Both the position numbers and the translations under genes were made by a program. DNA of 64,000 nucleotides from Nitzschia sp. pyKryTriq1 (Eukaryota; Bacillariophyta; Bacillariophyceae; Bacillariales; Bacillariaceae), in the NCBI GenBank assembly GCA_956465555.1, contig OY101131.1, positions 932,349 through 996,348 on the forward strand, read 5' to 3'. The notes beneath the pieces were generated by a model. The model did not search any database and had not been told where the DNA came from. It saw only the letters and a program-made list of their open reading frames with translations. Positions within the stretch are counted from its first letter, which is position 1. Each line of letters starts with the position of its first letter. Below are positions 1 through 11,473 of the stretch, in pieces.

Positions 1-111
1 CAATCAGAAATCAGAAGGCCACTTGTCTGTCCTTCGCTCGTTGGGGGTATCCAGTCTGTTTCCATTATCCTTCGTGTATGAACGCGGCGACGCTGGCTAT
101 TTATACGGAAT

Positions 112-180
112 AGCATCCTCATCCTCATCCTCCTCATCCTCATCCTCATCCTCATCCTCATCCTCATCCTCATCATATCA
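112..180. repeat. TCATCC microsatellite
   Basis: Near-perfect array of TCATCC hexamers just upstream of the oxygenase start. It probably lies in the 5' leader or promoter. Confidence 0.85.
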
Positions 181-211
181 TCATCATACTACTACTAATA
201 CAACTACTAAT

Positions 212-1900
212 ATGGTTCAAGTTCGGACAGTCGATATTTCCAGTTGGACAAAGCCTCCATCATCAGGTGATGCCGTTGTTGGTGGTGGTGGTGGTGTTGT
301 GCCGGTCATATCTCCCGAACAAGAAGAATGTGTGAAAGAATTCCGACTCGCCATGACCGAGCTCGGCATGGTTTGGATTATCGGTCATGGAATTCCTACC
401 AAGTTATTGGACGAGTGCTATGCCTCCTGCCAAGAATGGTTTTCGCAACACGATAGGGATACCAAACTCCGATTCAATCACGGACCGTACGGATGTCCAC
501 AAGGTGGTTATACGGCACAAGGCATTGAAGCCGTAGCCGCCTCCGAATTGGGTAACCAAGAAGCACGAGATCAACCCGATATCATTGAAAGTTTTGTGTT
601 TCGTGGCATGCCCAAAGAGGAGGAGGAGGAGGAGGAGGAGGATGATCATGATGATTCTAATAATCATGCGAGTACAAGTGCACTTCTACTACCGGCACAA
701 CTGACCCATGCGGCACGACAATACTATCCTCACATGTGTCGATTGTTGCGAATCCTTCATCGAATTTTATGTCATGCCTTGGGTCTTGTGGACGATCCCG
801 ATTACTTTTATACCCACAATATCCTCTCGGACAACGCCAACGACGACCATGATATCGAAACCAACCAGCGAGAAAAAGGAAATAATATACATTCCTTAAA
901 GTTCTCGTACTATCCCCCTTCTCCGCCACAACAACAGCAAGAAAAAGAAGACAAGGATGACCATGATGATGGAATAGCAACAGGACGACTACTACCGAAA
1001 CAGCAACAACAACAACAACAGCAACAACAACGACTTCGATATGGTGCTCATACGGACTTTCAAGACATTACTATTCTACGACCCGATCCCAACGATTGGA
1101 CTCCTCTTGTAAGACAACGAGACGAAAAAATAGTAATAGGGGCAGCAGCAGGGGCAGTAGTAGCGGAGGACAATTCTTCTTCTTCCACCGTCACCACACC
1201 AGCAGCAAAAGCAGCAGCAACAACACCAACACCAACAACAACAACAACACCAACAACAACACCCACGACGATGATGATTCCTACAACAGGAGGCCTACAA
1301 GTTTGGGATCGAGTCGCCCAACAATGGATACCGGCCATTTTACCCAAAACCAGCACGACGACGAATGGCAATGATGACAATGGCGATCATGATCATGGTC
1401 ATGATCATGGTCATGGTCATCATGATAATGGCGATGCCTTGTGTGTCAATTTGGGTGACTTTTGGAATATTTGGAGTGACGGACAATTTGTGAGTCCATT
1501 GCATCGTGTTACCAATAGTGGATGGGAATTGGAAGCGCAAGAGATGCAGCAAAAGCAACAGCAGGCAACAAATACAACAACAACAACAACAAGAGGTAGT
1601 ACTACGACCGCTACTCCTGCTCGTCCTCGATCATCCATTGTGTTCTTTTCCGTCCCCAATCCCGATTCGATTGTGGAACCATTAGTAGTGCCCGCCGCTG
1701 CTGAACGTTCTTCTACTTCTTCCTCTGATGACACTACTACTAGTACTACCGGTAGTACTAGTACGACGACGACGCAAAGGAGCAGAATGACAGCAGGAGA
1801 ACATTTGGCCATGAAACTGGCCCGTATCAACAACAATGACAGCAGCAACAGCAATACCAAGGACGACGAAAAAGACAACGACGACGGCGAGAATGCCTAA
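212..1900 (+). CDS. 2-oxoglutarate/Fe(II)-dependent oxygenase, isopenicillin N synthase-like family
   Basis: Predicted to use 2-oxoglutarate and Fe(II) to oxidise an unknown small molecule. The 562-residue protein begins with a DIOX_N-type segment (VKEFRLAMTELGMVWIIGHG, about residues 43-62). The metal and cosubstrate motifs are in the right order: HTD at H280/D282, distal His at H431 in SPLHRVTN, and RxS at R473/S475 for 2-oxoglutarate. The start is the ATG at 212. The open frame runs further upstream, but only through a TTG and a TCATCC microsatellite that would encode polyserine, and no in-frame ATG lies there. The core is interrupted by long insertions (acidic run near 210, polyQ near 268, Thr/Pro runs near 330-355, Asp/His/Gly near 380-400), so it is far longer than the usual 320-380 residues. 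The family is secure; the substrate is unknown. Confidence 0.85.
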   Translation: MVQVRTVDISSWTKPPSSGDAVVGGGGGVVPVISPEQEECVKEFRLAMTELGMVWIIGHGIPTKLLDECYASCQEWFSQHDRDTKLRFNHGPYGCPQGGYTAQGIEAVAASELGNQEARDQPDIIESFVFRGMPKEEEEEEEEDDHDDSNNHASTSALLLPAQLTHAARQYYPHMCRLLRILHRILCHALGLVDDPDYFYTHNILSDNANDDHDIETNQREKGNNIHSLKFSYYPPSPPQQQQEKEDKDDHDDGIATGRLLPKQQQQQQQQQQRLRYGAHTDFQDITILRPDPNDWTPLVRQRDEKIVIGAAAGAVVAEDNSSSSTVTTPAAKAAATTPTPTTTTTPTTTPTTMMIPTTGGLQVWDRVAQQWIPAILPKTSTTTNGNDDNGDHDHGHDHGHGHHDNGDALCVNLGDFWNIWSDGQFVSPLHRVTNSGWELEAQEMQQKQQQATNTTTTTTRGSTTTATPARPRSSIVFFSVPNPDSIVEPLVVPAAAERSSTSSSDDTTTSTTGSTSTTTTQRSRMTAGEHLAMKLARINNNDSSNSNTKDDEKDNDDGENA

Positions 1901-3510
1901 GCATTCTCCTCTTTTGGATTGCGTGCGTGCGTTGGTGGTGCTGAACCAGAAGAATTATCATCATGAGCAACAACAACAATGATGATGATGATGAAGATTA
2001 CTGATTCGGACGATGATTGCGACCTAGTACTACTACTACCTGTGCCTCCTCCTCCTACTACTCTAGTAGTACTATTATGTATTATAGTACTTAGCTATCG
2101 TCCAACACAACAAGAACGAGGAAATTCGCCAAGAACCATCTCGTCATGCAGAATGGAAAAAGAGCAGGAATTTGCAGGAGAAACAGCAAGAAGGCAACAA
2201 CCCTGCCAGATTTCGTCGAAAGAGGACGAGCAATGAACAACAAACCTACCCTCCTCGCTCAAGTACTAGTCTACTCCTGCTGCTACTAGTAGTACTGTAT
2301 AGTCCCGCACCGCCATCGGCCAACCAACATCGGCCCACCACCCGCAGCAGAATCACGGCACCAGGAGACTCCGGTCGGTCGGTCGGTACAAGCAAGAAGA
2401 AGTACCATACTACTCATTCGACACACCCGCTCTCCTACTAGTAGTAGCCCTGATAGTTCTACTACCAAGAAGTCCGGTACGTAACGACGACCATACGCAT
2501 TCCCACTACTACTAGTAGTAACTGTAGAGTTCTCGAAGCAAGCCGAATGAAGCTCCTCGCTCAAACAAGAAGAACGAACGAAGAAGAAGCTCTTCGAATG
2601 AAGTCGATGAAGCAATGAAGAAACTCACACGCGCGACAGTAAGTTACTACTACTCCACTCTACTACTAGTAGTAGGGGAAAAAATCGCTGCCTTGTAGAG
2701 CCATGTTAGTATTTATCGTTTGAGATGCTCGTGAAACAAAAGGCAGTAGTGGTAATCGAGTTTGCGAAGCCCTTGTTCGTTTGCCTTCGGCAATGCTGGA
2801 ATGAAACGAACAAAGCTGCGGTATTATGTAGACAGTAGTGTGTGAGCGAGCCGAATGCAACCATCATCACAGTATCGAGTTCTCATCTTTGATTTTATTA
2901 TTGTTTTTCGTTCTTGCTAGAGTGGAGTACTACTACAAGCAGACTCTCTAAAAGGCACGTGCGTGATGGAGTTCTCTTTGGATACATTATGAGAACATTA
3001 TTGTTGTTTTCAACAAGACGCATTTTCGCGATCAGAAGACGGCGTCAAGGACCGACAATACACGGTAATGCACGTTCTTTGAAAGATATTAAAATTTCTG
3101 CTACCCAACGAAAGAAAAAGAATATGGGCACCGATGTGATACAAGGCATAATTAAATTGAAGAATGGTAAAAGAAGAGAACTTCCAACGATGTTCTCGTT
3201 TCGAGCTCACATTATTTGGGTGTTCCCATCGATGGTCTTATGCTCGAACAATATTCTTCGTTTCGTTCAATTCACGAGAAAAAAAGCAATCGTATTGCGG
3301 TAATGATAGTCAGTATATCCAGTAGCATATAGTGTTGCTTCGCGTTTGCTGATGGATTAAATCATCTGAAATCATGCTTCTTCTTTTTTCTCTGGCCGTG
3401 CATCGAGCGTAGTTGTATCGCAGAGGTCTCTCGTCATAAAAAATTCAACGGATTACACAATATTCAAACCCACAAAGACCAACCAGGAGAGTAAACAACG
3501 ATACGCCAGC
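1901..3510. other. Intergenic region, no supported gene
   Basis: The stretch is rich in CTACTAGTAG-type short repeats and CAA/GAA-rich segments. A 129-codon open frame at 2914-3303 (+) has no recognisable domain and low-quality composition, so I do not call it a gene. No tRNA-like structure was seen. Confidence 0.5.
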
Positions 3511-5272
3511 ATGAAATTGCTGCTTCCAATCCTACTACTTTGTAGTCACGCTCGACGAGGAGGTACGTGCTAGTAGTGGAGAGAGCTATTGAGGTTTTTT
3601 ATCCAACGAATATTGTTGTTCTTGTTCTTTTGCTGATCATTCTTTCTCATGATGGTGTCTTGTATTGTGCAACACGATATCAACAGCGACCGCCTTCCTT
3701 CAAACGACTCTCGATCAAGAGAGCTCTGGTGTAAGTACGAGAGGTGGAACAGAAAGGTTGATCACGCAATAACAGAACCTGCATGTTTGTTGGCTCACAC
3801 GTTGTTTGGTTTTCATTGTCAAATAGATTGAGGAGCGATCCTTGTTCGAAGACCTTGGCGCGGGTGCTGTGAGCCAGGTTGACGCCTTGCAGCTTCGATG
3901 GGAGATTGATCCCACTTCCTGGGATCTCAGGCCCAATCCGAACGGGGACGGCTACCATACTCTTACAGTTGAGCACGGCATTGGTTCGGAAAGGGAGGAA
4001 CAGTATAACGCCTTTTACATCTACTACGATCCGAATTTTGCAGCAACTGGAGCTTATAACGATGCCGCACAAAGGAAATTGGCATGCAGGACCGATGGAG
4101 GAATGCTGCTTGGAGGCGTAGGGACAACTGCCTGGGACAAGACGCTAGAGACGGGAACGGTCCTCCAGGCCAGGCAAAATATCAGACCGGCAGATCATGT
4201 TTTGGACCACTCCATGAGGAAAGCAAACCTTCAGTTCAGGTTCGGCAGGGACTTGGCAAGCAGTGGCCTCATCTACAAACCAAGAATTGGCAACCCACCA
4301 GGCAGGCAGGTAGCCTATCTCAAGTTCTGTGTCGAATTCGTGATGCAAACTGAATCGAACGGTGTTTCAGTTGCAAGCAGAGACATGAATTCCAGAGAGT
4401 TGGCTGTCCTCATGGCAATTGAGTTGGATAGCAACTTTGACACGACGACCGCCGAAATCTTGAGATTCACAACCGAGCCCGCGGACCCTACACTCAATGG
4501 AAATGAAGATACCATCGAGTTTGGCGTCACCGCCATGATCCGCCCACCAGGGGCTAAAGCACTTTCTCGCAGTGTTCCTACCACGCTGTACAAGCCTGGA
4601 CAGGCCGTGTCGGTGTGCGCTTGTGCCGACGAGTATCCATTGACTGCGGTGGGCAACTTTGGATTCTTGAGTCTCAGCACGGAAAACAGGGATCAAACTG
4701 GAACATATAATGAGCCGGTCGTTCTCATCAATAGCCAGAGGAATCAACAAAACGGCAAGACCATTAACATGGATGCCTTGCAAGTTGTGATCGCCAGGAG
4801 AGACAGTACAGGGAGATCAGAATTTGATGCCAAACTCTCGGGCGCGGGAGGCGTGACAAATTCAATGGACCCAACAAGCACGTCAGCTGTTTGGAGAAGG
4901 GATGACTTTCTCGAGAGAGTTCATTGTCGATGCTGGGACTGTGCTTTGGATAACGCCTTTTTTGATCTCGACTTTGACAGGGCTAATAATCAGAAGATCG
5001 TCTACGTCGATGGTGTGATCGACCTTTGGATTGGTCCGACCAACCCTGCCAATGTCCGAAGACTGGAGCATGGATCATTTCGCCGTGTCCTTCAGGTGGA
5101 CGATGGCGCAGAACAAGAGACCATCCAGGAAGAAGCGTTCCACACCGTCATTACACTTGAGCAAGTGAACGATGACGCTGCTGCACCTCGTACTTCTACT
5201 ACTACCCTCATGGTCGGTGCAGTCCTCGTTGGAAGTGTCCTCTTGACCTTGCTGTCCTCGTCTATCATCTAG
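3511..5272 (+). CDS. Secreted, C-terminally anchored surface protein (three exons), unknown family
   Basis: Exons are 3511-3562, 3687-3730 and 3827-5272, giving 513 residues. Exon 1 encodes a signal peptide (MKLLLPILLLCSHARRG). Both donors are strong (GTACGT, GTAAGT) and the acceptors are CAACAG and AAATAG; joining them keeps one open frame. Without the small exons the last exon has no ATG near its start. The mature part has scattered cysteines, including a CRCWDC cluster near residue 372 and a CACADE motif near 290. The protein ends with a hydrophobic tail (about residues 489-513) after a Thr/Ser-rich stretch and nothing polar behind it, which suits a GPI signal or tail anchor. I do not recognise the domain. 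A role at the cell surface or in the cell wall is inferred from topology only. Confidence 0.75.
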
Positions 5273-6048
5273 TAGTAGGATTGAAAGGAAGACGACGACC
5301 ACCATTCGACAGGTCCTTACCGGTACATATTGCTGTCTCTTGCATGATTAACCACGAACGAGACGCCCCTCATTGATGTGGATCGATACATTGAATGATT
5401 TTCTGTGTGGATGAATGAATGAATGCATGCATGCATGGAATACGAAACAAGAAAAAGAAGAATGATGAGAACGCGGATGGAAGGATGGATGGATGGAGTC
5501 GAGTCCGTAGTAGTACAAATGAATAATATAATAAAGAGGGACGCAACACTTACAGCAGAGAGTAGTAGTAGCTCTACTCATCCTCGAGTACTATCATGAT
5601 ATTATGGAGCGCTGTTACCATCACCACCTCCACCACCAGCAGCAGCATGATCTATCAATCATCAGGGTGTTGGAGCGCTCTCACAACAACAACACCACCA
5701 CCACCATGATCAATCAATCATCAGGGTGTTGGTGGTGGTGGTGGTGTTGGTGCTGCTGGCATCTTTCGTGTTGATCGAATCATCATCGTTTCACGTGTCT
5801 GTCGAGCTGAGGATATTATCATTATTATACCACATACAGCTGCTCCACACCATCACCACCTCCACCACTTCCACCGTTCTCGTCGTTGCACGAGAAGAAA
5901 GCACCACCACCAGTAGCACCACCACCAGTAGCAGTATTAGAAGCAGCAGCAGCAGGAGCAGCAGCACCACTTCCAGCAGTCGAGCAGAACAACCACAACA
6001 ACCACAACCACAATAGGTAGGTAGATAGGTAGGTATTGATTGATTGAT
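5273..6048. repeat. Intergenic region with simple and duplicated repeats
   Basis: No gene is supported. The stretch holds a duplicated ATCAATCATCAGGGTGTTGG unit (near 5654 and 5711), ACC/AGC trinucleotide runs, and one TACCGGTA palindrome at 5318-5325. Confidence 0.6.
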
Positions 6049-6172
6049 TTACGTGGCATATCGAAGCAATTCTTCGGTCGTATCAATCTTGTTGTTTCGT
6101 CCTACAACAACAACAAAAGGTATGTCGAGCAATATAGAAAAAGGCAAAAGGCAATCAGCAATGACGGAAAAT

Positions 6173-6211
<39 letters not shown>

Positions 6212-7778
6212 ATGACGATGATGATAATGATAATGATGTAGACAAGGAGGACATTGTTCGTCGTCTTTGTTCGTTCGTTCGTTCGTTCGCACACGTCCTC
6301 GTCCTGGTGTACTATAGTAGTAAGTATGTGTACGTACCTGCAACATGGGCAATCAAATCTCCCTTGTGATAATATTCCGAATGCATATACCATGGTTCTT
6401 GTTGTATCGTTTCCGGATGTTGTTGATACTCTTGCGCTTGTTGCGGTGTGATCCATTTCGTGACACTATTAAAGGAACATCGGGGTGGGACAACGACATG
6501 TCGTTCCCATTCCGTAGGGGGCATGCGTTGCGTCAGGTAGGCATATAACGCATCATTATCGCCCGATACGCTCAATCCCTTGACACGAACATAATCGTTC
6601 ATATTCCACCAAGTGTTCAAAAAATGTTTGGACCATTTCGAATTGCGAATCATCCATGCGCCGGCATTGTAACTATCGGATTTTTGACGTGTCACGACAA
6701 AGTCCGGTCCAACATCATCATCAATATCAGTATCATCATTATCAGTATCATCAGTATCATCAGTATCAGTATCATTGTGATTCTCACTCCTGGGTCGACG
6801 ACGACGACGACGTACTGGTGCTGGAATAATATCTTCGAATCGTTTTTCGCTATTCATAATGACTGTATCAGCATCCAACCATACCACCCAATCACAATGT
6901 TGATAATGACGATGTTGTTGTTGTTGTTGCTGTTCTTGCAGTTTCGTTTGCGTCATTTTGCTTTTGCTTTTGCTTTCATCCTCCAAAGAAGTTGTTGTTG
7001 TTGTTGTTACTGGTACTGCTGGTACTGTTACTGCTGGTACTGGTATTGGTATCCCATATTCTAATAAATGATATACGGCCTTGATTTTACTCCACGACGG
7101 TGGTCGAGAGTTATCCAACAGGTACGACGAATCGACGAGATGATATCCATGCTTGTCGCAATACGCTTGTTTATTCGGCCACGTCATTGCCAACAAGGTA
7201 TCAAATTGACGCCATTTCAATAGTTTTTGGGCCGTATCGGCCTGCTGTTGATCCGTCAGGGTCGTGACACAAATACTAATGTTATTTTTTGTATTTGTAT
7301 TTGTAGAAGAAGTAGAAGAAGTAGATGTATTCGTAGAAGTAGAACTTGTTGAACTTGTACTTGTAGAACTTGTACTGGATGATGATGTGGATGATAGGGT
7401 GGGATAGTCGACGGCGGGACAGTCACGGGAAAGAAATTGAATGGGAGCCGGTGCCCATGTTTGGGTATTCAATTTCCAGGCAATCATCCTATGGACCGTC
7501 AGTGATATCATTCCGACCAACGTAAGTACCGCGAGGACGGCTGGACGACGACAGTAGCGCCGGACGATGCCGCCCATCCACAACCACAATGGCAACAACA
7601 CGACATTCGTCCCGAGTCTCTTGTTTGTGTGTCGGTGGCGGCGGCCTTTGTTATTATTGTTAGTATTCTTGAAGATGCTGCTCTTGCTGCTGCTGCTGCT
7701 GCTGCGGCCGTCATTGGTACCGCCGTTGCTGCTGCTTTGGCTGATAATATTACCAGCAGCAGCAGCAGCAGCAGTCAT
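6049..7778 (-). CDS. Type II membrane glycosyltransferase, GT34 (GMA12/MNN10-like)
   Basis: Likely transfers galactose or mannose/xylose in the Golgi. Exon 1 is 7778-6338 and exon 2 is 6101-6049, for 497 residues. The splice joins HVA-G to RNNKIDTTEELLRYAT, giving the HxAG ending typical of GT34. Reading through the donor instead adds only a few junk residues. The nucleotide-sugar/metal motif DAD is at D302-D304 within WVVWLDADTVIM; the downstream NAGAWMIRNS and W-x-M-N-D segments also fit GT34. A transmembrane anchor lies near residues 55-80 (VLAVLTLVGMISL). The ATG at 7778 was chosen. An in-frame ATG at 8093 would add a Thr/Ser/Asn-rich extension that looks like translated leader. The 236-nt intron contains a long GT dinucleotide repeat. 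Confidence 0.82.
6179..6210. repeat. GT dinucleotide microsatellite inside a GT34 intron
   Basis: About 15 GT units on the + strand. The array lies in the intron 6102-6337 of the minus-strand glycosyltransferase. Confidence 0.9.
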
Positions 7779-8266
7779 ATTGGTAGTCGTAGTATTGGTA
7801 GTAGTAGTAGTAGTAGTATTGGTAGTAGTAGTAGTAGTCGGTAGGAGCAACAAAGACGACGAAGACAACGAAGAGGAAGACAAAGACGAAAATGTCACTA
7901 TTATGGTTATTTGGATGGAGAGAAAGGTCCAACAGTAAGTGTTTTTGTGTGGGTTTTGTCGTGGCTGCTTTCCTACCGGTAGTAGTACAAACCAGTACAC
8001 GGGTACTTGGGAAGGTACCTGTACCGCATGATCGGATGTTATCCTTGATCGAAAACGCTGCTGTTGAGTTGTGCGGGCGAGGCACGCTCTCATCGGCACA
8101 CTCGCTCAATGTACCGGTACTTAAATAACCGTACGTCCCGGTACGTATCGTACGACACAGGTAAGAGCGTGCAGTAAGTGTGTCATTGTCGTCGAGGATA
8201 ATCTTTTAACGAATGATAGTACCATTCATTCATTCATTCATTCATTCATGTGCAAAGATCGCGTCA

Positions 8267-8310
8267 CGCCCCCCCCCCCCCCGCCCCCGGCGCGCCCGCC
8301 CGCCCGCTCG
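8267..8310. repeat. C-homopolymer and CGCCC-rich block
   Basis: Run of C bases followed by repeated CGCC units. It stands out in GC content from its neighbours. Confidence 0.8.
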
Positions 8311-8819
8311 CGGACATTCGTACGTAACCAAGTACGTACAGTACCAATTACTACCTGTACAAGGGAGACGCAGGATACAGAGGAGGAGGAGCAGACAGAC
8401 GCGTTACGACCACATCGACGGGATGATTGCAACATAACTACATACCGTGGTCAAGAAGGAAGAACTACACAATACTATTACACTACAAACAGAGTACCCT
8501 ACTATCGTACCGTACCGTATCGTACCGTACCGTACTTCCATAGGTAGCTAGCTAGCTAGCTAGCTATCTAGAGTAGAGAGGGTCCCGCCAGAGGACTAGT
8601 AGTAGACCACGCAAGCGGTGAGCGATACCACTCCTCCTGAGTGATACGTACTTCGACTACTAGCTAGTAGGCATCATCATCATCATAATCACTAGGTAGG
8701 TAGTATCATCACTAGTAGAGTACCTACTACTAATACTAGTAGCATCATCATCATCGTCGTCGTCGTCGTCGTCGTCTCACCACCGCAACAACATAATAGT
8801 AGTACATTATTATTTATGA

Positions 8820-8945
8820 TTGTGATGATTATGATGTTGATGATGTTGATGATGTTGATGATGTTGATGATGTTGATGATGTTGATGATGTTGATGATGT
8901 TGATGATGTTGATGATGTTGATGATGATGATGATGATGATGATGA
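8820..8945. repeat. GATGATGTT minisatellite
   Basis: About a dozen 9-bp units followed by pure GAT units, located just past the stop codon of the minus-strand gene at 8973. Confidence 0.9.
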
Positions 8946-8972
8946 TTACTACTATTCCTGTCCTGCTGGTGC

Positions 8973-10385
8973 TCACCAGGCTTGTGGCGGCGCCAATTCC
9001 GTCACGTTGATACTCAAGATTATACTATTGTTGTTGTTGTTGTGGTTGTTGTGGTTGTTGTGGTTGTTGCTGGTGTTGTTTTGTCCACCAGTGGTTGTTG
9101 TGGTTGTGGTGGTTGTCGTCGTTGTCGTTGTCGTGGTAGTAGTTAATCGGGCATAAAAGTACGCTTTGGATCCACCTTGATTTCCCAAGGCTCCTTGTTG
9201 TCCCGCTCGTTCCATCCATGCCAAGATACGATCGTACGGTGGATGAATAAAGGTTTTGAGCGTTCGACTTTGATCATAACACAACATGGGATAATGCTGT
9301 TGTTGTTGTTGTACTACTACTGGTGGTGATTGTTGTACAATCGATGATGACGATGACGACGATGAGTCTTCAGTATGTGGTAGTGATGGTGGTGGTAATG
9401 GTGGTGGTGGTGATGGTAGTGGTAGTGGTGCTGCTCGTTGAATTTTGACAATCACACGACCTTGAGAATCCAAGAGGGAGGATGCCGCCGCCGCCGCCGT
9501 AGACGCTGCTGCTGCGGCTGCTGCTGCGGCTGCCTTGTTCTTTTTGGCGCCCTTGTTTTTCTTTTTGTTATTCTTACTATTATTACCGCCACCACTACCA
9601 CTCTTCTTGGCTGTTGTTGTTGTTGTTGTCCCTTCTACCGGTGCCGCTGCTGCTGGCGCAGGTGGTTGCGGCGACGGTGCCGATTGAAAATTAATCAAGG
9701 CTTGATGCGGACGGGATCCACTTTGATCCAACGGGACATTTAAAAAGACGTGAACATAGTCATCGTCATTATAGTCCGCTACTGCTCCTGCTGCTGCTGC
9801 TGCTACTTCTCCTGCTGATGCTGATGCTGATGCTGATGCTGCAGCAACTGCAGCTGCTGCGGCGGCTGACCTTGTTGCCGCCTCATTACTGGGGACGGTA
9901 TTGTCTTGACCAATCGTATATAGCCGAGGGGATGGATTGCTGGGGCCTTGCAATTGTTTGAGCCTTTCCAGCAAGTCGGCATTGTTGGGAGTATCAGCAG
10001 TGTTGCCGTTGTTGTTGTTGTTGTTGTCATCGCCCTCCTCTAATGATTTCCAAATCCGTTCAATCTCTTCTATAGTCACCTTGGATAATAATAAAGAATG
10101 TTTATACGCCAAGCATTGCGCTTCTTCTTTTTGCGATACGACTTGAGTAATTTCCTTCCACACCGACATGGGCGTACATTCCTCCTTTTCTTCTTCTTCT
10201 TGCTGTTGCTGCTGTTGCTGAGAAAATTGAATGGCCCGTACCAACTCTTTCAACAACAACTCTTTTTCCGTGGCATCATGATCATCATCATTGTTGTTGT
10301 TGTTGTTGTTGTTGTTGTGGTCGTCTTTTGATGATGGTGGTGGTGGTGGTGATGATGTATTATGATCATTAATATGTTGCGACAT
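8973..10385 (-). CDS. Unknown low-complexity protein
   Basis: I do not recognise this 470-residue protein. The start is the ATG at 10385 (MSQHINDHN); the frame continues upstream only to a GTG. It has an Asn/Asp-rich N-terminus, a helical Gln/Glu segment near 60-125, Ala-rich runs, a Gly/Lys/Asn basic patch (KKSGSGGG, KNNKKKNKGAKK, near 275-300), a proline-rich stretch, and a more ordered C-terminal part (LKTFIHPPYDRILAWMERAG, then GGSKAYFYARL) interrupted by a polyThr run. The frame closes at a TGG-TGA that overlaps a donor-like CCTG/GTGAGC. An additional 3' exon is therefore possible, though I found no convincing acceptor in the repeats beyond it. Confidence 0.6.
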   Translation of the reverse strand: MSQHINDHNTSSPPPPPSSKDDHNNNNNNNNNDDDHDATEKELLLKELVRAIQFSQQQQQQQEEEEKEECTPMSVWKEITQVVSQKEEAQCLAYKHSLLLSKVTIEEIERIWKSLEEGDDNNNNNNGNTADTPNNADLLERLKQLQGPSNPSPRLYTIGQDNTVPSNEAATRSAAAAAAVAAASASASASAGEVAAAAAGAVADYNDDDYVHVFLNVPLDQSGSRPHQALINFQSAPSPQPPAPAAAAPVEGTTTTTTAKKSGSGGGNNSKNNKKKNKGAKKNKAAAAAAAAAASTAAAAASSLLDSQGRVIVKIQRAAPLPLPSPPPPLPPPSLPHTEDSSSSSSSSIVQQSPPVVVQQQQQHYPMLCYDQSRTLKTFIHPPYDRILAWMERAGQQGALGNQGGSKAYFYARLTTTTTTTTTTTTTTTTTTGGQNNTSNNHNNHNNHNNNNNSIILSINVTELAPPQAW

Positions 10386-10547
10386 GATATGGATAGGATA
10401 TACACCTGACACAACAGGGACTACTAATGCTGCTCTACTGATACTGTAGATAGATAGATATCAGATAGATAGATATCGGATAGATAGATATCAGATATCA
10501 AATATCAGATAGATATAGATGATGAACCACTCGCACTGTTTGTTAAT

Positions 10548-10577
10548 AATAATAATATACAGTCGTATATTATTATT
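10548..10577. repeat. Perfect 13-bp AT-rich hairpin
   Basis: AATAATAATATAC and its exact reverse complement are separated by AGTC. The function is unknown. Confidence 0.8.
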
Positions 10578-11448
10578 CTGTACTGTCTGTAATACGCGGC
10601 AGCAGAGTGATGATGATGAAAGATAACAACACGATCCTCCACCCCAGCTAATTAATACCAATACCGGTACAGTAGTAGTAGCAGCAGTATAGCTAGCTCT
10701 ACTCTAGCTAGTAGCGGTAGCAAAGCAAGCAAGCAAGAAATGAAATGAAATGAAAGGAGATACGCTGCCGCGTCCGTATCTAAAAGACGTCATTTTTTTT
10801 GTGTACAGTACATACGTTTTGTGTACGTAGTGTACGAAGTCTACGTAGCAGCCGTAGAGCACTGGTTTTCTCATCTCTTGCTTCCGTGTGATAATATCAT
10901 GATTTTTTTGATGATTCTTCATTCGATCGGATGTGTCGGACGCAGTGCAGACACACGTATGTTCTATAGAGATGTCATCCCGATCATTTTCTATTTTCGG
11001 TAGTAGCAGGTCGTCCTCGTTGTTCTTCCTGCCACCTTCTTTGACGACGGCGACTCCGTCTCCACTACTACTTCTCCGTCCCTTTCCATCCGATTGTTCC
11101 TCTCCTCCTCTCGCTCATTCATGCTACTGTGGTATGTAGTATGATGCATGCCTCTTCTTGTCAAAGGCGACTATTGTTATGGTGGTACGACTACTACTAG
11201 TAGTAATGATGGTGGCTGGGGCGGGCTTGTTGGCGGTCAACAAGATCCAACAAGAAGAAGAAGGTGACCCTGGTGCGCCTGTGCTGGTGCCAAGAACAAC
11301 AAGAATGTCGTCGTCGTCTCTGTTCTTGACTTGACTATCTACTACTAGTACTATCATCTATCCGGACACGTTTCGTTGTTGTTCTTGTTCTTCCTCCACG
11401 ACGAGGAGGACGACCTACTACTATTCTTACTATCATGATTAGTTGTTA

Positions 11449-11473
11449 GTAGTAGTAGTAGTAGTAGTAGTAG
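11449..11473. repeat. GTA microsatellite
   Basis: About eight GTA units in intergenic DNA. Confidence 0.8.

Larger units (their letters stand above)
7779..8972. other. Intergenic region: upstream of the GT34 gene and downstream of the 8973 gene
   Basis: Contains TACCGGTA palindromes at 7974 and 8112, an ATTC run near 8225-8248, a C-homopolymer/GC-rich block at 8267-8310, GTACC-rich stretches near 8505-8535, and a long GATGATGTT array. No gene is supported. Confidence 0.6.

Noticed and set aside
1420-1878. Long minus-strand frame opposite the oxygenase gene
   Set aside because: Antisense of Ser/Thr/Gln codon runs; poly-Val/Leu composition is an artefact.
2914-3303. 129-codon open frame (+)
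   Set aside because: No domain, composition unlike neighbours and begins inside repeat-rich DNA.
8692-8976. Ile/Asn-rich frame from the GATGATGTT array
   Set aside because: Pure repeat translation.
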